Below, one piece after another: positions 25,832 through 36,513 of a DNA stretch of 36,513 bases. The notes under the pieces are model-generated. The model worked only from the letters and a program-made list of their open reading frames with translations. It did no database searches and was not told the origin of the DNA. This stretch comes from Erythrobacteraceae bacterium (GTDB lineage: Bacteria; Pseudomonadota; Alphaproteobacteria; Sphingomonadales; Sphingomonadaceae). Numbering within the stretch: position 1 is the stretch's first letter; every line of letters starts with the position of its first letter. The DNA lies in NCBI GenBank assembly GCA_024642545.1, contig JAHEAW010000010.1:1-36513 (forward strand), written 5' to 3'. The translations under genes and the position numbers were made by a program.

Positions 25832-26767
25832 TCAGCCGCGAGCCGAAGAAGGCGCTGCGTCCGGGCCAAGCACTTCCTGCATTGCCTTCAGGATGGCTGC
25901 GCTTTGCTCGCTGCCCGATTGCGGGGCCCTGAGGTTGGTTTGCGCATTGATGTCTTCCCAGCGTGCGGCGAAGCCTTCCACCGTGCGGTCTTCTTCCTTC
26001 AGCCAGACAGCATCGTTCATGGCAACCCACGCCGAATGGAAGCCGCCTGCACCGGCGCCAACAATCTGATTGGTCGGGGCATCTTCGCTGACCAGAAACA
26101 GCGCCGCTGGGACCACATTGACCGGGTCGAACAGCTTGAAAGCCTGTTCCGGAAACAGATCTTCGGTCATGCGCGTGCCGGCCACCGGACTCAGCGAATT
26201 GCACTTGATGTTATACTTCGCGCCTTCAAGATGCAGTGTCTTGGTAAGACCCGCGAGGCCCAGCTTGGCTGCGCCGTAATTGGCCTGACCGAAATTGCCG
26301 AACAGGCCCGTGCTGCTGGTGGTCATCAGAATGCGGCCATAGGCCTGCTCGCGGAAAGTCTCCCAGCACGCCTTGGTCGCATAAGCAGACCCGAGCAGAT
26401 GCACGCGGACGACAAATTCAAAGTCTTCCGGGCTCATTTTGGCAAAGCTCTTGTCGCGTAGGACGCCAGCATTGTTGATCAGCACATGGACGCCGCCCCA
26501 CTTCTGCTTGGCGTCGGCAACCATTTTTTCCATCTGGTCATATTCGGTGACGCTGCCGCCATTCGACATCGCATCGCCGCCCATGGCCTTGATTTCCTCA
26601 ACCACCTTCAGCGCCATGTCCGAATGGCCAGTGCCGTCGCGTGCACCGCCCAGATCGTTGACCACGACCTTGGCCCCGCGGCGAGCGAGTTCAAGCGCAT
26701 ATTCGCGGCCCAAGCCGCCACCAGCACCGGTAACAATGGCAACGCGATCTTTGAATGAAATGGACAT
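25832..26767 (-). CDS. SDR-family oxidoreductase, 3-hydroxyacyl-CoA dehydrogenase-like
   Basis: The 311-residue NAD(P)-dependent short-chain dehydrogenase starts at ATG 26767 with AGGAG upstream. The classical motifs are present: TGAGGGLG (cofactor loop), NNAGVLRD, and [19 protein letters not shown] with the Ser-Tyr-Lys active site. The sequence [14 protein letters not shown] and an extended C-terminus (about 245-311) resemble the dehydrogenase part of MFE-2-type multifunctional beta-oxidation enzymes, which act on (3R)-hydroxyacyl-CoA. The acyl-CoA substrate is an inference from that resemblance. An inverted repeat 30-45 bases upstream suggests regulation by a MerR- or TetR-type factor. Confidence 0.88.
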   Translation of the reverse strand: MSISFKDRVAIVTGAGGGLGREYALELARRGAKVVVNDLGGARDGTGHSDMALKVVEEIKAMGGDAMSNGGSVTEYDQMEKMVADAKQKWGGVHVLINNAGVLRDKSFAKMSPEDFEFVVRVHLLGSAYATKACWETFREQAYGRILMTTSSTGLFGNFGQANYGAAKLGLAGLTKTLHLEGAKYNIKCNSLSPVAGTRMTEDLFPEQAFKLFDPVNVVPAALFLVSEDAPTNQIVGAGAGGFHSAWVAMNDAVWLKEEDRTVEGFAARWEDINAQTNLRAPQSGSEQSAAILKAMQEVLGPDAAPSSARG

Positions 26768-26796
26768 CGAATGGTCTCCTGCAATTATGGTTAGGC

Positions 26797-26812
26797 TTTA
26801 CGTGCCCGTAAA
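26797..26812. promoter_or_regulatory. Inverted-repeat operator candidate upstream of the SDR gene
   Basis: TTTACG-TGCC-CGTAAA is a perfect inverted repeat lying 30-45 bases upstream of the SDR start. The form is like sites reported for LiuR/PsrA-type regulators of fatty-acid and branched-chain amino-acid breakdown. The match to that class is from memory and is not proof. Confidence 0.45.
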
Positions 26813-26925
26813 CGTGGCAGCGGATTGGCAGGTTCCACCGCCCGTTTCAACCGCTGATCCGATAGCCCGCCATGCCGTAGCGGCAGCCTATCCCACATTG
26901 CGAACCCGTTACAGCGACTCGCCGT

Positions 26926-27594
26926 TCAAAGCGACTCGAGCACGCCGATCAGCTGGTCAAAGCCGTGCACCACCGCATCACCGCCGAGTTCATGCGGCGG
27001 CTGGTCGCAATAACCATAGCCGGCCACAACCACCGGGACCTTGGCCGCGCGTGCGGCGGCCACATCATAGCTGCTATCGCCGAAAAACGCGAAGCTGCCC
27101 CCACCGCAGCGCGCAATCGCTTCGTAAATGGGGTCAGGTTCGGGCTTGGCGCGGCCTTTGCCCATGGTGTCGCCGCCGATGATCGCGGCAAAATGTCCCG
27201 CCAGGCCCAGTTTGGTGAGAATATCCTGCGCGAAACTTTCAAACTTGTTGGTCACCACTGCCATAGCAATGCCGCGATCGGCGAGGTCCCTCAGCACGGC
27301 CTCTGCCCCGGCATAGGGCCGCGTATGGACGGCGTTGTGTTCGGCGTAATAGGATAGCAGGGCCTTGTAGAGCGGGCGGAAATCTTCATCCGAAATTCCG
27401 CCCTGTTCTTCCAAAGCGCGTTTCAGCATAATTTTCGCGCCGCCGCCGATCAGCGCTTCGATATCTTCCACTTCGACCGGTTTGCGCCCGCCCAGCACCA
27501 GTGCGTGATTAACCGCCGCGCCCAGATCGCGGTGGGTATCAAGCAATGTGCCATCAAGATCGAAGCCGATAATATCGAAACGTATCGCTGTCAT
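26926..27594 (-). CDS. gph: HAD-family phosphoglycolate phosphatase
   Basis: The product has 222 residues from ATG 27594; the 408-residue ORF in the track continues upstream into glmU and is rejected. HAD motif I is GFDLDGTLLDT, motif II is VVTNK, the motif III lysine lies in GRAKPEPDP, and motif IV is FFGDSSYDVAAA. Gph hydrolyses 2-phosphoglycolate, formed for example during repair of 3'-phosphoglycolate DNA ends or by Rubisco. Other HAD phosphatase substrates cannot be excluded. It diverges from glmU across 60 bases, which must hold both promoters. Confidence 0.88.
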   Translation of the reverse strand: MTAIRFDIIGFDLDGTLLDTHRDLGAAVNHALVLGGRKPVEVEDIEALIGGGAKIMLKRALEEQGGISDEDFRPLYKALLSYYAEHNAVHTRPYAGAEAVLRDLADRGIAMAVVTNKFESFAQDILTKLGLAGHFAAIIGGDTMGKGRAKPEPDPIYEAIARCGGGSFAFFGDSSYDVAAARAAKVPVVVAGYGYCDQPPHELGGDAVVHGFDQLIGVLESL

Positions 27595-27654
27595 GCGCCG
27601 CTCGATGCGCGAAGCTTCTTCAAACCGCAAGCAATTGGTGGCATTGGCAGCAGC

Positions 27655-29007
27655 ATGAGAGATTTTGCTACGATTATTCTCGCCGCGGGCAAGGGCACCC
27701 GCATGAAATCGGACCTGCATAAGGTGCTCCATCCGATCGCCGGGCGGGCCATGCTCGATCATTTGCTGGCCAGTGTCGATCAGCTGGGGCCGCGTCATAC
27801 CATTGTGGTTGCCGGCCACGGCAGCGAACAGATCGCCGCGCAAGTGGGCAGCCGTGCGCGGATTGTGCTTCAGGAACCACAGCTTGGCACTGGTCATGCG
27901 GTCCAGCAGGCGCATGCGGAACTGTCCGGCTTCACCGGCGATGTACTGGTACTGTACGGTGATGTGCCTTTCGTGACCCCGGCAACGATGCAGCAAATGC
28001 TGAACCGGCTGCGCGAGGCCGATAATCCGCCCGCCGTGGTGCTGGCCTTCCGCGCAGCAGACCCCGGCGCTTATGGCAGAGTGATCAGCGAAGATGGGCG
28101 GACCATCGCCAAAATGGTCGAGTTCAAGGATGCGACCGCGGCTGAGCGGCAAGTGAACCTGTGCAATTCGGGCATGATGGCTGCGCGCGCGGAGGATCTG
28201 TTCGCGCTGCTGTCACGCATCGGCAATGATAATGCAGCGGGTGAATATTACTTGCCCGATATTGTGATGACTGCGCTGGGTGATGGCCGGGTGAGCGCGC
28301 TGGTCGAAACCGGCGAAGCGGAAGTTCAAGGTATCAACAGCCGCGCTGAACTGGCAGCGGCAGAGCGCCAATGGCAGGAATTCCGGCGGGAAGAGGCGAT
28401 GCGCGACGGGGTTTCGCTCAAGGCGCCCGAAACGGTCTTCTTCAGCTGGGATACGCAACTGGGCCGCGATGTCACGATTGAGCCAAATGTTGTCTTCGGC
28501 CCCGGAGTGAGCGTGGCGGACAAGGCCACTATTCGCGCTTTCAGCCACCTTGAGGGCGCGCGAGTGGGGGAGCGCTGCAGTGTGGGTCCCTACGCCCGCC
28601 TGCGTCCCGGCGCCGTGCTGGAAGAAGGCGCAAAGGTCGGCAATTTTGTCGAGATCAAGAATGCAGTGCTGGGCAAGGGTGCGAAAGCCAGCCACCTTAC
28701 CTATCTGGGCGATGCCACCATTGGCGCAGAAGCAAACATTGGCGCAGGCACGATCACATGTAATTATGATGGCTATTTCAAGCATCAGACCGTGGTTGGG
28801 CCGCGCGCCTTTATTGGCAGCAACAGTGCGTTGATTGCCCCTGTCACGATCGGCGCAGATGCCATCGTGGCTGCGGGCAGTGCCGTCAGCCGCGATGTCG
28901 CAGAAGGGGAACTGCGCATGGTGCGGGCCGAACAATTGATGAAGCCGGGCTGGGCAGACCGGTTTCATGATACGATGAAAAAGAAGAAGGCGGGGCAGAC
29001 AAAATGA
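27655..29007 (+). CDS. glmU: Bifunctional GlcN-1-P acetyltransferase/GlcNAc-1-P uridylyltransferase
   Basis: The 450-residue GlmU makes UDP-GlcNAc for peptidoglycan and lipopolysaccharide. The N-terminal uridylyltransferase half has ILAAGKGTRMKSDLHKVLHPIAG, YGDVPFVTPATM and the QLGTGHAVQQA region. The C-terminal half is a left-handed beta-helix of hexapeptide repeats with GARVGERCSVGPYARLRPG, KNAVLGKGAKASHLTYLGDA and GTITCNYDGYFKH. The start ATG 27655 (MRDFATIILAAGKG) is preferred over the track start 50 codons upstream, which lies in gph. The 3' end overlaps a lipoprotein gene by four bases (ATGA), so the two are coupled. Confidence 0.97.
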   Translation: MRDFATIILAAGKGTRMKSDLHKVLHPIAGRAMLDHLLASVDQLGPRHTIVVAGHGSEQIAAQVGSRARIVLQEPQLGTGHAVQQAHAELSGFTGDVLVLYGDVPFVTPATMQQMLNRLREADNPPAVVLAFRAADPGAYGRVISEDGRTIAKMVEFKDATAAERQVNLCNSGMMAARAEDLFALLSRIGNDNAAGEYYLPDIVMTALGDGRVSALVETGEAEVQGINSRAELAAAERQWQEFRREEAMRDGVSLKAPETVFFSWDTQLGRDVTIEPNVVFGPGVSVADKATIRAFSHLEGARVGERCSVGPYARLRPGAVLEEGAKVGNFVEIKNAVLGKGAKASHLTYLGDATIGAEANIGAGTITCNYDGYFKHQTVVGPRAFIGSNSALIAPVTIGADAIVAAGSAVSRDVAEGELRMVRAEQLMKPGWADRFHDTMKKKKAGQTK

Positions 29008-29609
29008 AGGGTAAGCGGTTCTGGTCCATCCCGCCGGTACTGATGCTGTCCCTGACCAGTCTTGGCGGCTGCGGTACCAGGGCTCTGGCCCCAAAGCAGC
29101 AGGATGATTCAGAAGCTGCCGCGGAAACCGCCGCTCCTGTGGTGCCGACCAAGATTGTTGCCGCCGGTTGCAGCCGCGCGGAAAAGCCCATTTTCATCTG
29201 TAAGCTCAAGGATGGCGATCTGCTGTCAGTCTGTGCAACTGGGGGCACGGGCCCGGCGTATGCGCAGTACCGGATCGGCAAGCCAGGTCATGCTGCAAAA
29301 TTGACCATTCCGACCAAGGCAGGCGGCACGCTGCCAAAATTTGCCAGCGTGCCCTATTCAGGCGGTGGTGAGGCGCAAATGGCCTTCACCAGCGGCAGCT
29401 TCAGCTACATCGTTTATAGCCGGGTGATCCGTACCAACTTTGAAGCCGGGAAGCCCAATAATCCGAAATTCGAAGACGGGGTAATGGTGGTCAAAGGCGG
29501 CAAATTGGTGAAGGATCAGCAATGTGTGGGCGAAGCCAAACGTCCGCTCGATTATAATCTGGCCTTGCAATACGGACAGAAAATCAACGATATATTTTAC
29601 CCTAATTAA
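29004..29609 (+). CDS. Predicted lipoprotein of unknown function, coupled to glmU
   Basis: The protein has 201 residues and its ATG overlaps the glmU stop. A short signal ends in LTSLGGCG, a plausible lipobox with Cys near residue 23. An Ala/Glu-rich linker follows, then a domain of about 150 residues with AAGCSRAEKPIFICKLKDGDLLSVC and a repeated-strand look (FSYIVYSRVIRTNFEAG, GVMVVKGGKLV). I do not recognise a family. Several Cys residues (in AAGCS, FICK, SVC and QQCVG) could form disulfides in the periplasm. Its 3' end overlaps that of the opposite O-antigen ligase-like gene by eight bases. Confidence 0.8.
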   Translation: MKGKRFWSIPPVLMLSLTSLGGCGTRALAPKQQDDSEAAAETAAPVVPTKIVAAGCSRAEKPIFICKLKDGDLLSVCATGGTGPAYAQYRIGKPGHAAKLTIPTKAGGTLPKFASVPYSGGGEAQMAFTSGSFSYIVYSRVIRTNFEAGKPNNPKFEDGVMVVKGGKLVKDQQCVGEAKRPLDYNLALQYGQKINDIFYPN

Positions 29610-30891
29610 GGGCTGCGGTCTGGTCTCGTTCGGGACTTTCCAAAGATGCCAGAATTGCGAAGCCCACCACAACAACGATTATCGGATATGGGTAATGCAG
29701 CGCGCCATCGAGCATAGCCATGGCGCAAAGCCCGGCAACAGGTGCGAAGCCTGCCAGTGCGACCGGGCCGGCTGCTTGGATCGTCCGCCGATGGCGCAGC
29801 AATACCGCGCCCCCCAATAGAGCAATGGCAGTCAGGCCAAACACACCCCATTCGAACAGGAATTGCAGGATCGCATTATGTGGCTGGGCGTAAGTATTAA
29901 GCGCTGCGGGAATTGTACTCCTGAACTGCCCTTGGCCATAACCGCTCCAGGGGTGCTGCAAAACTGCCTCCCAAGTCTGGTGCCAGATATTGAATCGGCC
30001 ATTGCTCAACTGATTGGCGTCCTGAGCTGCATAGCTGCGGCCAAACATATTCATTAGGCCCCACGAAGGTGAGGGCACGTAGATCATCGACAGCGGAGCA
30101 GCGACGAAAACAGCACCAATAGTCTGTGCCATGAATGTTCGGCGCCTTGTCCGATTGTTGCTTGTCAGGATCGCCCACAGAAGAATAAATACCAGCACCG
30201 CCGCCCCAAAGGACGCCCTTCCCCCGCTCCAAAGCAGTAGAAAGTATCCAGCTGTGGTCAGCGTGAATGCTGTTGCCCGATTGGACCTCGCTTTAACTTG
30301 CAGCGCCATACCGATTGTCGCTGCGGTCAGGCCGTAATACCCGAGGTGCCGGACGTTCGTGGTCGCAAGTTCGAAATAGGTCCAATCATAATCAACAATG
30401 TCGCGCAGGCTCAGGGCATAGGCAAATGCCATTACGGCATAAACCGACACACCAATCCCGAGGGCCTGCACGAAGGCAATTCGCACATCGCGCCATCTAC
30501 TTGCCATCATGCTGCTGACACAAAAGAGAAACAGCATGTGTATCAGCGAAATCACCATCAGGAGGGCAGAGCTTGCTGGCGCCGCTGACGCGACAAGGTT
30601 GGCGTATCCGGCGGCAGCGAGCCACATAAGCCCGGCGATTTTGGAGGTCGGATGCAGTTCTTTGAGCCCTTCCATGATAGACAGACCACCAAAGACCGAG
30701 GTCACGATTATGGCGAGTTCAAAACAGGTGAAAGTAAGCGATGCGATCGCACTTGCCAGCACCGAACCATGCAGAGCCAGCGACATGATTGCCGCGCAGG
30801 GCAGCATCGCCATGAGCAAGCCTGCTGCAATCATGCCCGAAGGCGGCAATTTTGCCTGTGCCTGTTCAGGCTTGCCCTTCACCAATTCCAT
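29602..30891 (-). CDS. O-antigen ligase/polymerase-like membrane protein (Wzy_C family)
   Basis: The 429-residue protein has about ten to twelve hydrophobic helices. Features of the O-antigen ligase/polymerase family (PF04932 type) are SGGRASFGAAVL after a central helix pair, then a periplasmic loop with NGRFNIWHQTWEAVLQHPWSGYGQGQF and PHNAILQFLFEWGVFG. The conserved His and Arg/Gly positions in this loop are typical of enzymes that move an undecaprenyl-linked glycan onto lipid A core, another glycan or protein. No sugar-transferase genes flank it, so the substrate is unknown. Its composition looks less G/C-rich at third positions than its neighbours, which could mean transfer. It lies downstream of the atp operon terminator. 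Confidence 0.85.
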   Translation of the reverse strand: MELVKGKPEQAQAKLPPSGMIAAGLLMAMLPCAAIMSLALHGSVLASAIASLTFTCFELAIIVTSVFGGLSIMEGLKELHPTSKIAGLMWLAAAGYANLVASAAPASSALLMVISLIHMLFLFCVSSMMASRWRDVRIAFVQALGIGVSVYAVMAFAYALSLRDIVDYDWTYFELATTNVRHLGYYGLTAATIGMALQVKARSNRATAFTLTTAGYFLLLWSGGRASFGAAVLVFILLWAILTSNNRTRRRTFMAQTIGAVFVAAPLSMIYVPSPSWGLMNMFGRSYAAQDANQLSNGRFNIWHQTWEAVLQHPWSGYGQGQFRSTIPAALNTYAQPHNAILQFLFEWGVFGLTAIALLGGAVLLRHRRTIQAAGPVALAGFAPVAGLCAMAMLDGALHYPYPIIVVVVGFAILASLESPERDQTAALN

Positions 30892-30941
30892 CCTGCCCCC
30901 CTTGGTCCGCTATCCTATGGCTCATCATTACTTGGCAAGCC

Positions 30942-30973
30942 AAAACAAAAAGGGCCGCCCGCAGGCAGCCCTT
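30942..30973 (-). terminator. Rho-independent terminator of the F1-ATPase operon
   Basis: On the minus strand AAGGGCTGCC-TGCG-GGCGGCCCTT forms a ten-base stem with one mismatch, followed by TTTTGTTTTG. It lies about 27 bases after the atpC stop. Confidence 0.9.
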
Positions 30974-30999
30974 GGGATATTTTTGACCGGAATAGCAGG

Positions 31000-31260
31000 T
31001 CAGTCTTCGTCGACATGTTCCGCCAGAACGGTCAGACCGGTGTCGCCCACTTCGGCAAAGCCGCCGCGCACCTGGATCATTTCCGGCGCGCTCGTGGCAG
31101 ATTTATAGACCTGCACAGCACCATCACGAATGGTCGACATGAACGGCGCGTGGCCTTCCAGCACGCCAAACTCGCCTTCCGCACCCGGGACGACCACCAT
31201 GTGGACTTCTTCGCTGCGGACCAGCCTGGCAGGCGTCACGAGTTCGAAATGCAATGCCAT
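31000..31260 (-). CDS. atpC: F1F0 ATP synthase epsilon subunit, short form
   Basis: The product has only 86 residues, against about 130-140 in most bacteria. The complete N-terminal beta-sandwich is present: [30 protein letters not shown] and [18 protein letters not shown]. The chain then ends in acidic DED, so the two C-terminal helices that inhibit ATP hydrolysis in E. coli are absent. Epsilon joins the gamma stalk to the c-ring. The gene ends the atpHAGDC operon, starting five bases after the atpD stop, and is followed by a terminator. The short form is probably lineage-typical rather than a truncation, since no remnant follows. Confidence 0.95.
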   Translation of the reverse strand: MALHFELVTPARLVRSEEVHMVVVPGAEGEFGVLEGHAPFMSTIRDGAVQVYKSATSAPEMIQVRGGFAEVGDTGLTVLAEHVDED

Positions 31261-31265
31261 GACGA

Positions 31266-33619
<2,354 letters not shown>

Positions 33620-33644
33620 TTCGGCTCCCTAATTCCCTGCAGGA

Positions 33645-35731
<2,087 letters not shown>

Positions 35732-35734
35732 GCG

Positions 35735-35753
35735 TTTGGGTCCTTTTGGGTCC
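35735..35753 (-). repeat. Ten-base period direct repeat in the atpH leader
   Basis: TTTGGGTCC occurs at 35735-35743 and again at 35745-35753. On the minus strand this gives GGACCCAAA twice, just upstream of the atpH GTG, and the copy nearer the start contributes the AAAAGGA ribosome-binding region. It may be chance or a binding site. Confidence 0.55.
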
Positions 35754-35954
35754 GGAAGGAACGTTATTGCAGCCGGGCCAGATCAGGGCGCACGAAACGC
35801 TGCCCCAAAGGCTGGCCCTTTACGGCTGGCGCGCCCCTATCACCGGGGATGCAGCGATGCAACCCGGGTTGGGACTGTTCCATTTCCGAATGAAACTTTT
35901 TGCGCTATCATGCAGTTCACCGGCCGTTTGATGAAGCTGGAACGGAGCAGAGCG

Positions 35955-36513
35955 ATGCAAATGAAGCCACTTGCGCCCAAAGTTGGCGTGGAAATCACCG
36001 GAATTCAGTTGGCGGAGACCGCGGGCGCTCAGCTTGAGGCGCTGCAACAGGCGGTGTTTGAACACGGCGTGGCTGTGGTGCGTGGGCAGGAATTGACCCC
36101 CGAACAGCATATCGCCTTTGCCCAGCGGTGGGGTGGGATTGATATCAACAATTATTTCCCGCTCGAGGATGAATATCCTGAAATTGCGGTTGTCCGCAAA
36201 AAGGCAGATCAGCAAACCAATATTGGCGGGGCGTGGCATACTGACCATTCTTACGACCAAATTCCCGCGATGGGTTCAATCCTGGTCGCGCGCGTTTTGC
36301 CGCCGCAGGGCGGGGATACACTATTCTCGCACATGGGGGCTGCCTATGATGCGCTGTCTGACGAGCTCAAGGCTACAATCGAAGGACTACGCGCTTATCA
36401 TACAGCGGACCATGTCTATGCCCCTGACGGTCTCTATGCCCAGACCGATCAGGGCGCTGATCTGCGCGGACAGGAAATGAAGACTGGCGCAGTACATCCG
36501 GTGGTGATCCGCC
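35955..36513 (+). CDS. TauD/TfdA-family 2-oxoglutarate-dependent dioxygenase (partial, cut by window end)
   Basis: At least 186 codons are open to the window edge, so the gene is missing from the ORF track. It starts at ATG 35955 with GGAG seven bases upstream; an in-frame ATG at 35931 is less likely. The N-terminus (MKPLAPKVGVEITGIQLAE) and GVAVVRGQELTPEQHIAFAQRWG are typical of TauD-family enzymes. AWHTDHSYDQIPAMGSIL holds the HxD iron ligands (His95, Asp97). GGDTLFSHMGAAYDALSDELK follows. The distal His and the 2-oxoglutarate-binding Arg lie beyond the window. Family enzymes use Fe(II) and 2-oxoglutarate to hydroxylate taurine, sulfonates, phenoxyacids and others; the substrate cannot be told. 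Confidence 0.9.
   Translation, partial: MQMKPLAPKVGVEITGIQLAETAGAQLEALQQAVFEHGVAVVRGQELTPEQHIAFAQRWGGIDINNYFPLEDEYPEIAVVRKKADQQTNIGGAWHTDHSYDQIPAMGSILVARVLPPQGGDTLFSHMGAAYDALSDELKATIEGLRAYHTADHVYAPDGLYAQTDQGADLRGQEMKTGAVHPVVIR

Noticed and set aside
27595-28152. N-terminal extension of the gph ORF
   Set aside because: It is antisense to glmU. MTAIRFDIIGFDLDGT from 27594 is the normal HAD start.

Overview
The window looks like chromosomal core sequence from an alphaproteobacterium of the order Sphingomonadales, most likely the Erythrobacteraceae. The supporting signs are a circularly permuted (two-piece) ssrA gene with a tag ending in ALAIAA, a stand-alone F1-ATPase operon atpHAGDC with a very short epsilon subunit, an HdaA-type DnaA homologue, DUF2794 beside cysE, and high-GC coding with G/C-rich third codon positions. 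The family assignment is inference from gene content and sequence style, without any database search. I found no tRNA, rRNA, insertion sequence, phage gene or CRISPR array.

Layout. Positions 1-2064: a minus-strand envelope pair (TPM-domain protein, LemA lipoprotein) diverges from mscL. Positions 2083-2457: promoter and gene for permuted tmRNA, followed by a small minus-strand membrane protein. Positions 2958-6444: a translationally coupled arginine succinyltransferase operon (M20 peptidase, astA, astB). Positions 6651-9039: malate synthase G and a decayed reading frame behind it. Positions 9046-14786: the conserved outer-membrane/housekeeping operon lptD-surA-pdxA-rsmA on the minus strand. 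Positions 14919-17585: pepA, a DUF2256 zinc-ribbon gene missing from the ORF track, holC, and ndk with a strong terminator. Positions 17695-19326: a six-helix membrane protein and a methanethiol S-methyltransferase-like enzyme.

Positions 19336-24573: purM and a purN-YjbR fusion diverge from a DUF2066-like protein, hdaA, cysE and DUF2794. Positions 24650-26812: a ten-helix membrane protein under a palindromic operator, and an SDR dehydrogenase with its own inverted-repeat site. Positions 26926-29609: gph diverging from glmU, with a lipoprotein gene coupled to glmU. Positions 29602-30891: an O-antigen ligase/polymerase-like membrane protein. Positions 30942-35731: the F1-ATPase operon with its terminator. 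Positions 35955-36513: the start of a TauD-family dioxygenase, cut by the window edge.

Many genes are joined by 1-8 base overlaps (ATGA, TGATG, TTGA), so translational coupling is common here. I saw no clear defence island or mobile element. The most unusual items are the PurN-YjbR fusion, the M20 enzyme standing where a desuccinylase would be expected in the ast operon, the regulatory palindromes around 25.74-25.80 kb and at 26.80 kb, and the decayed gene coupled to glcB.
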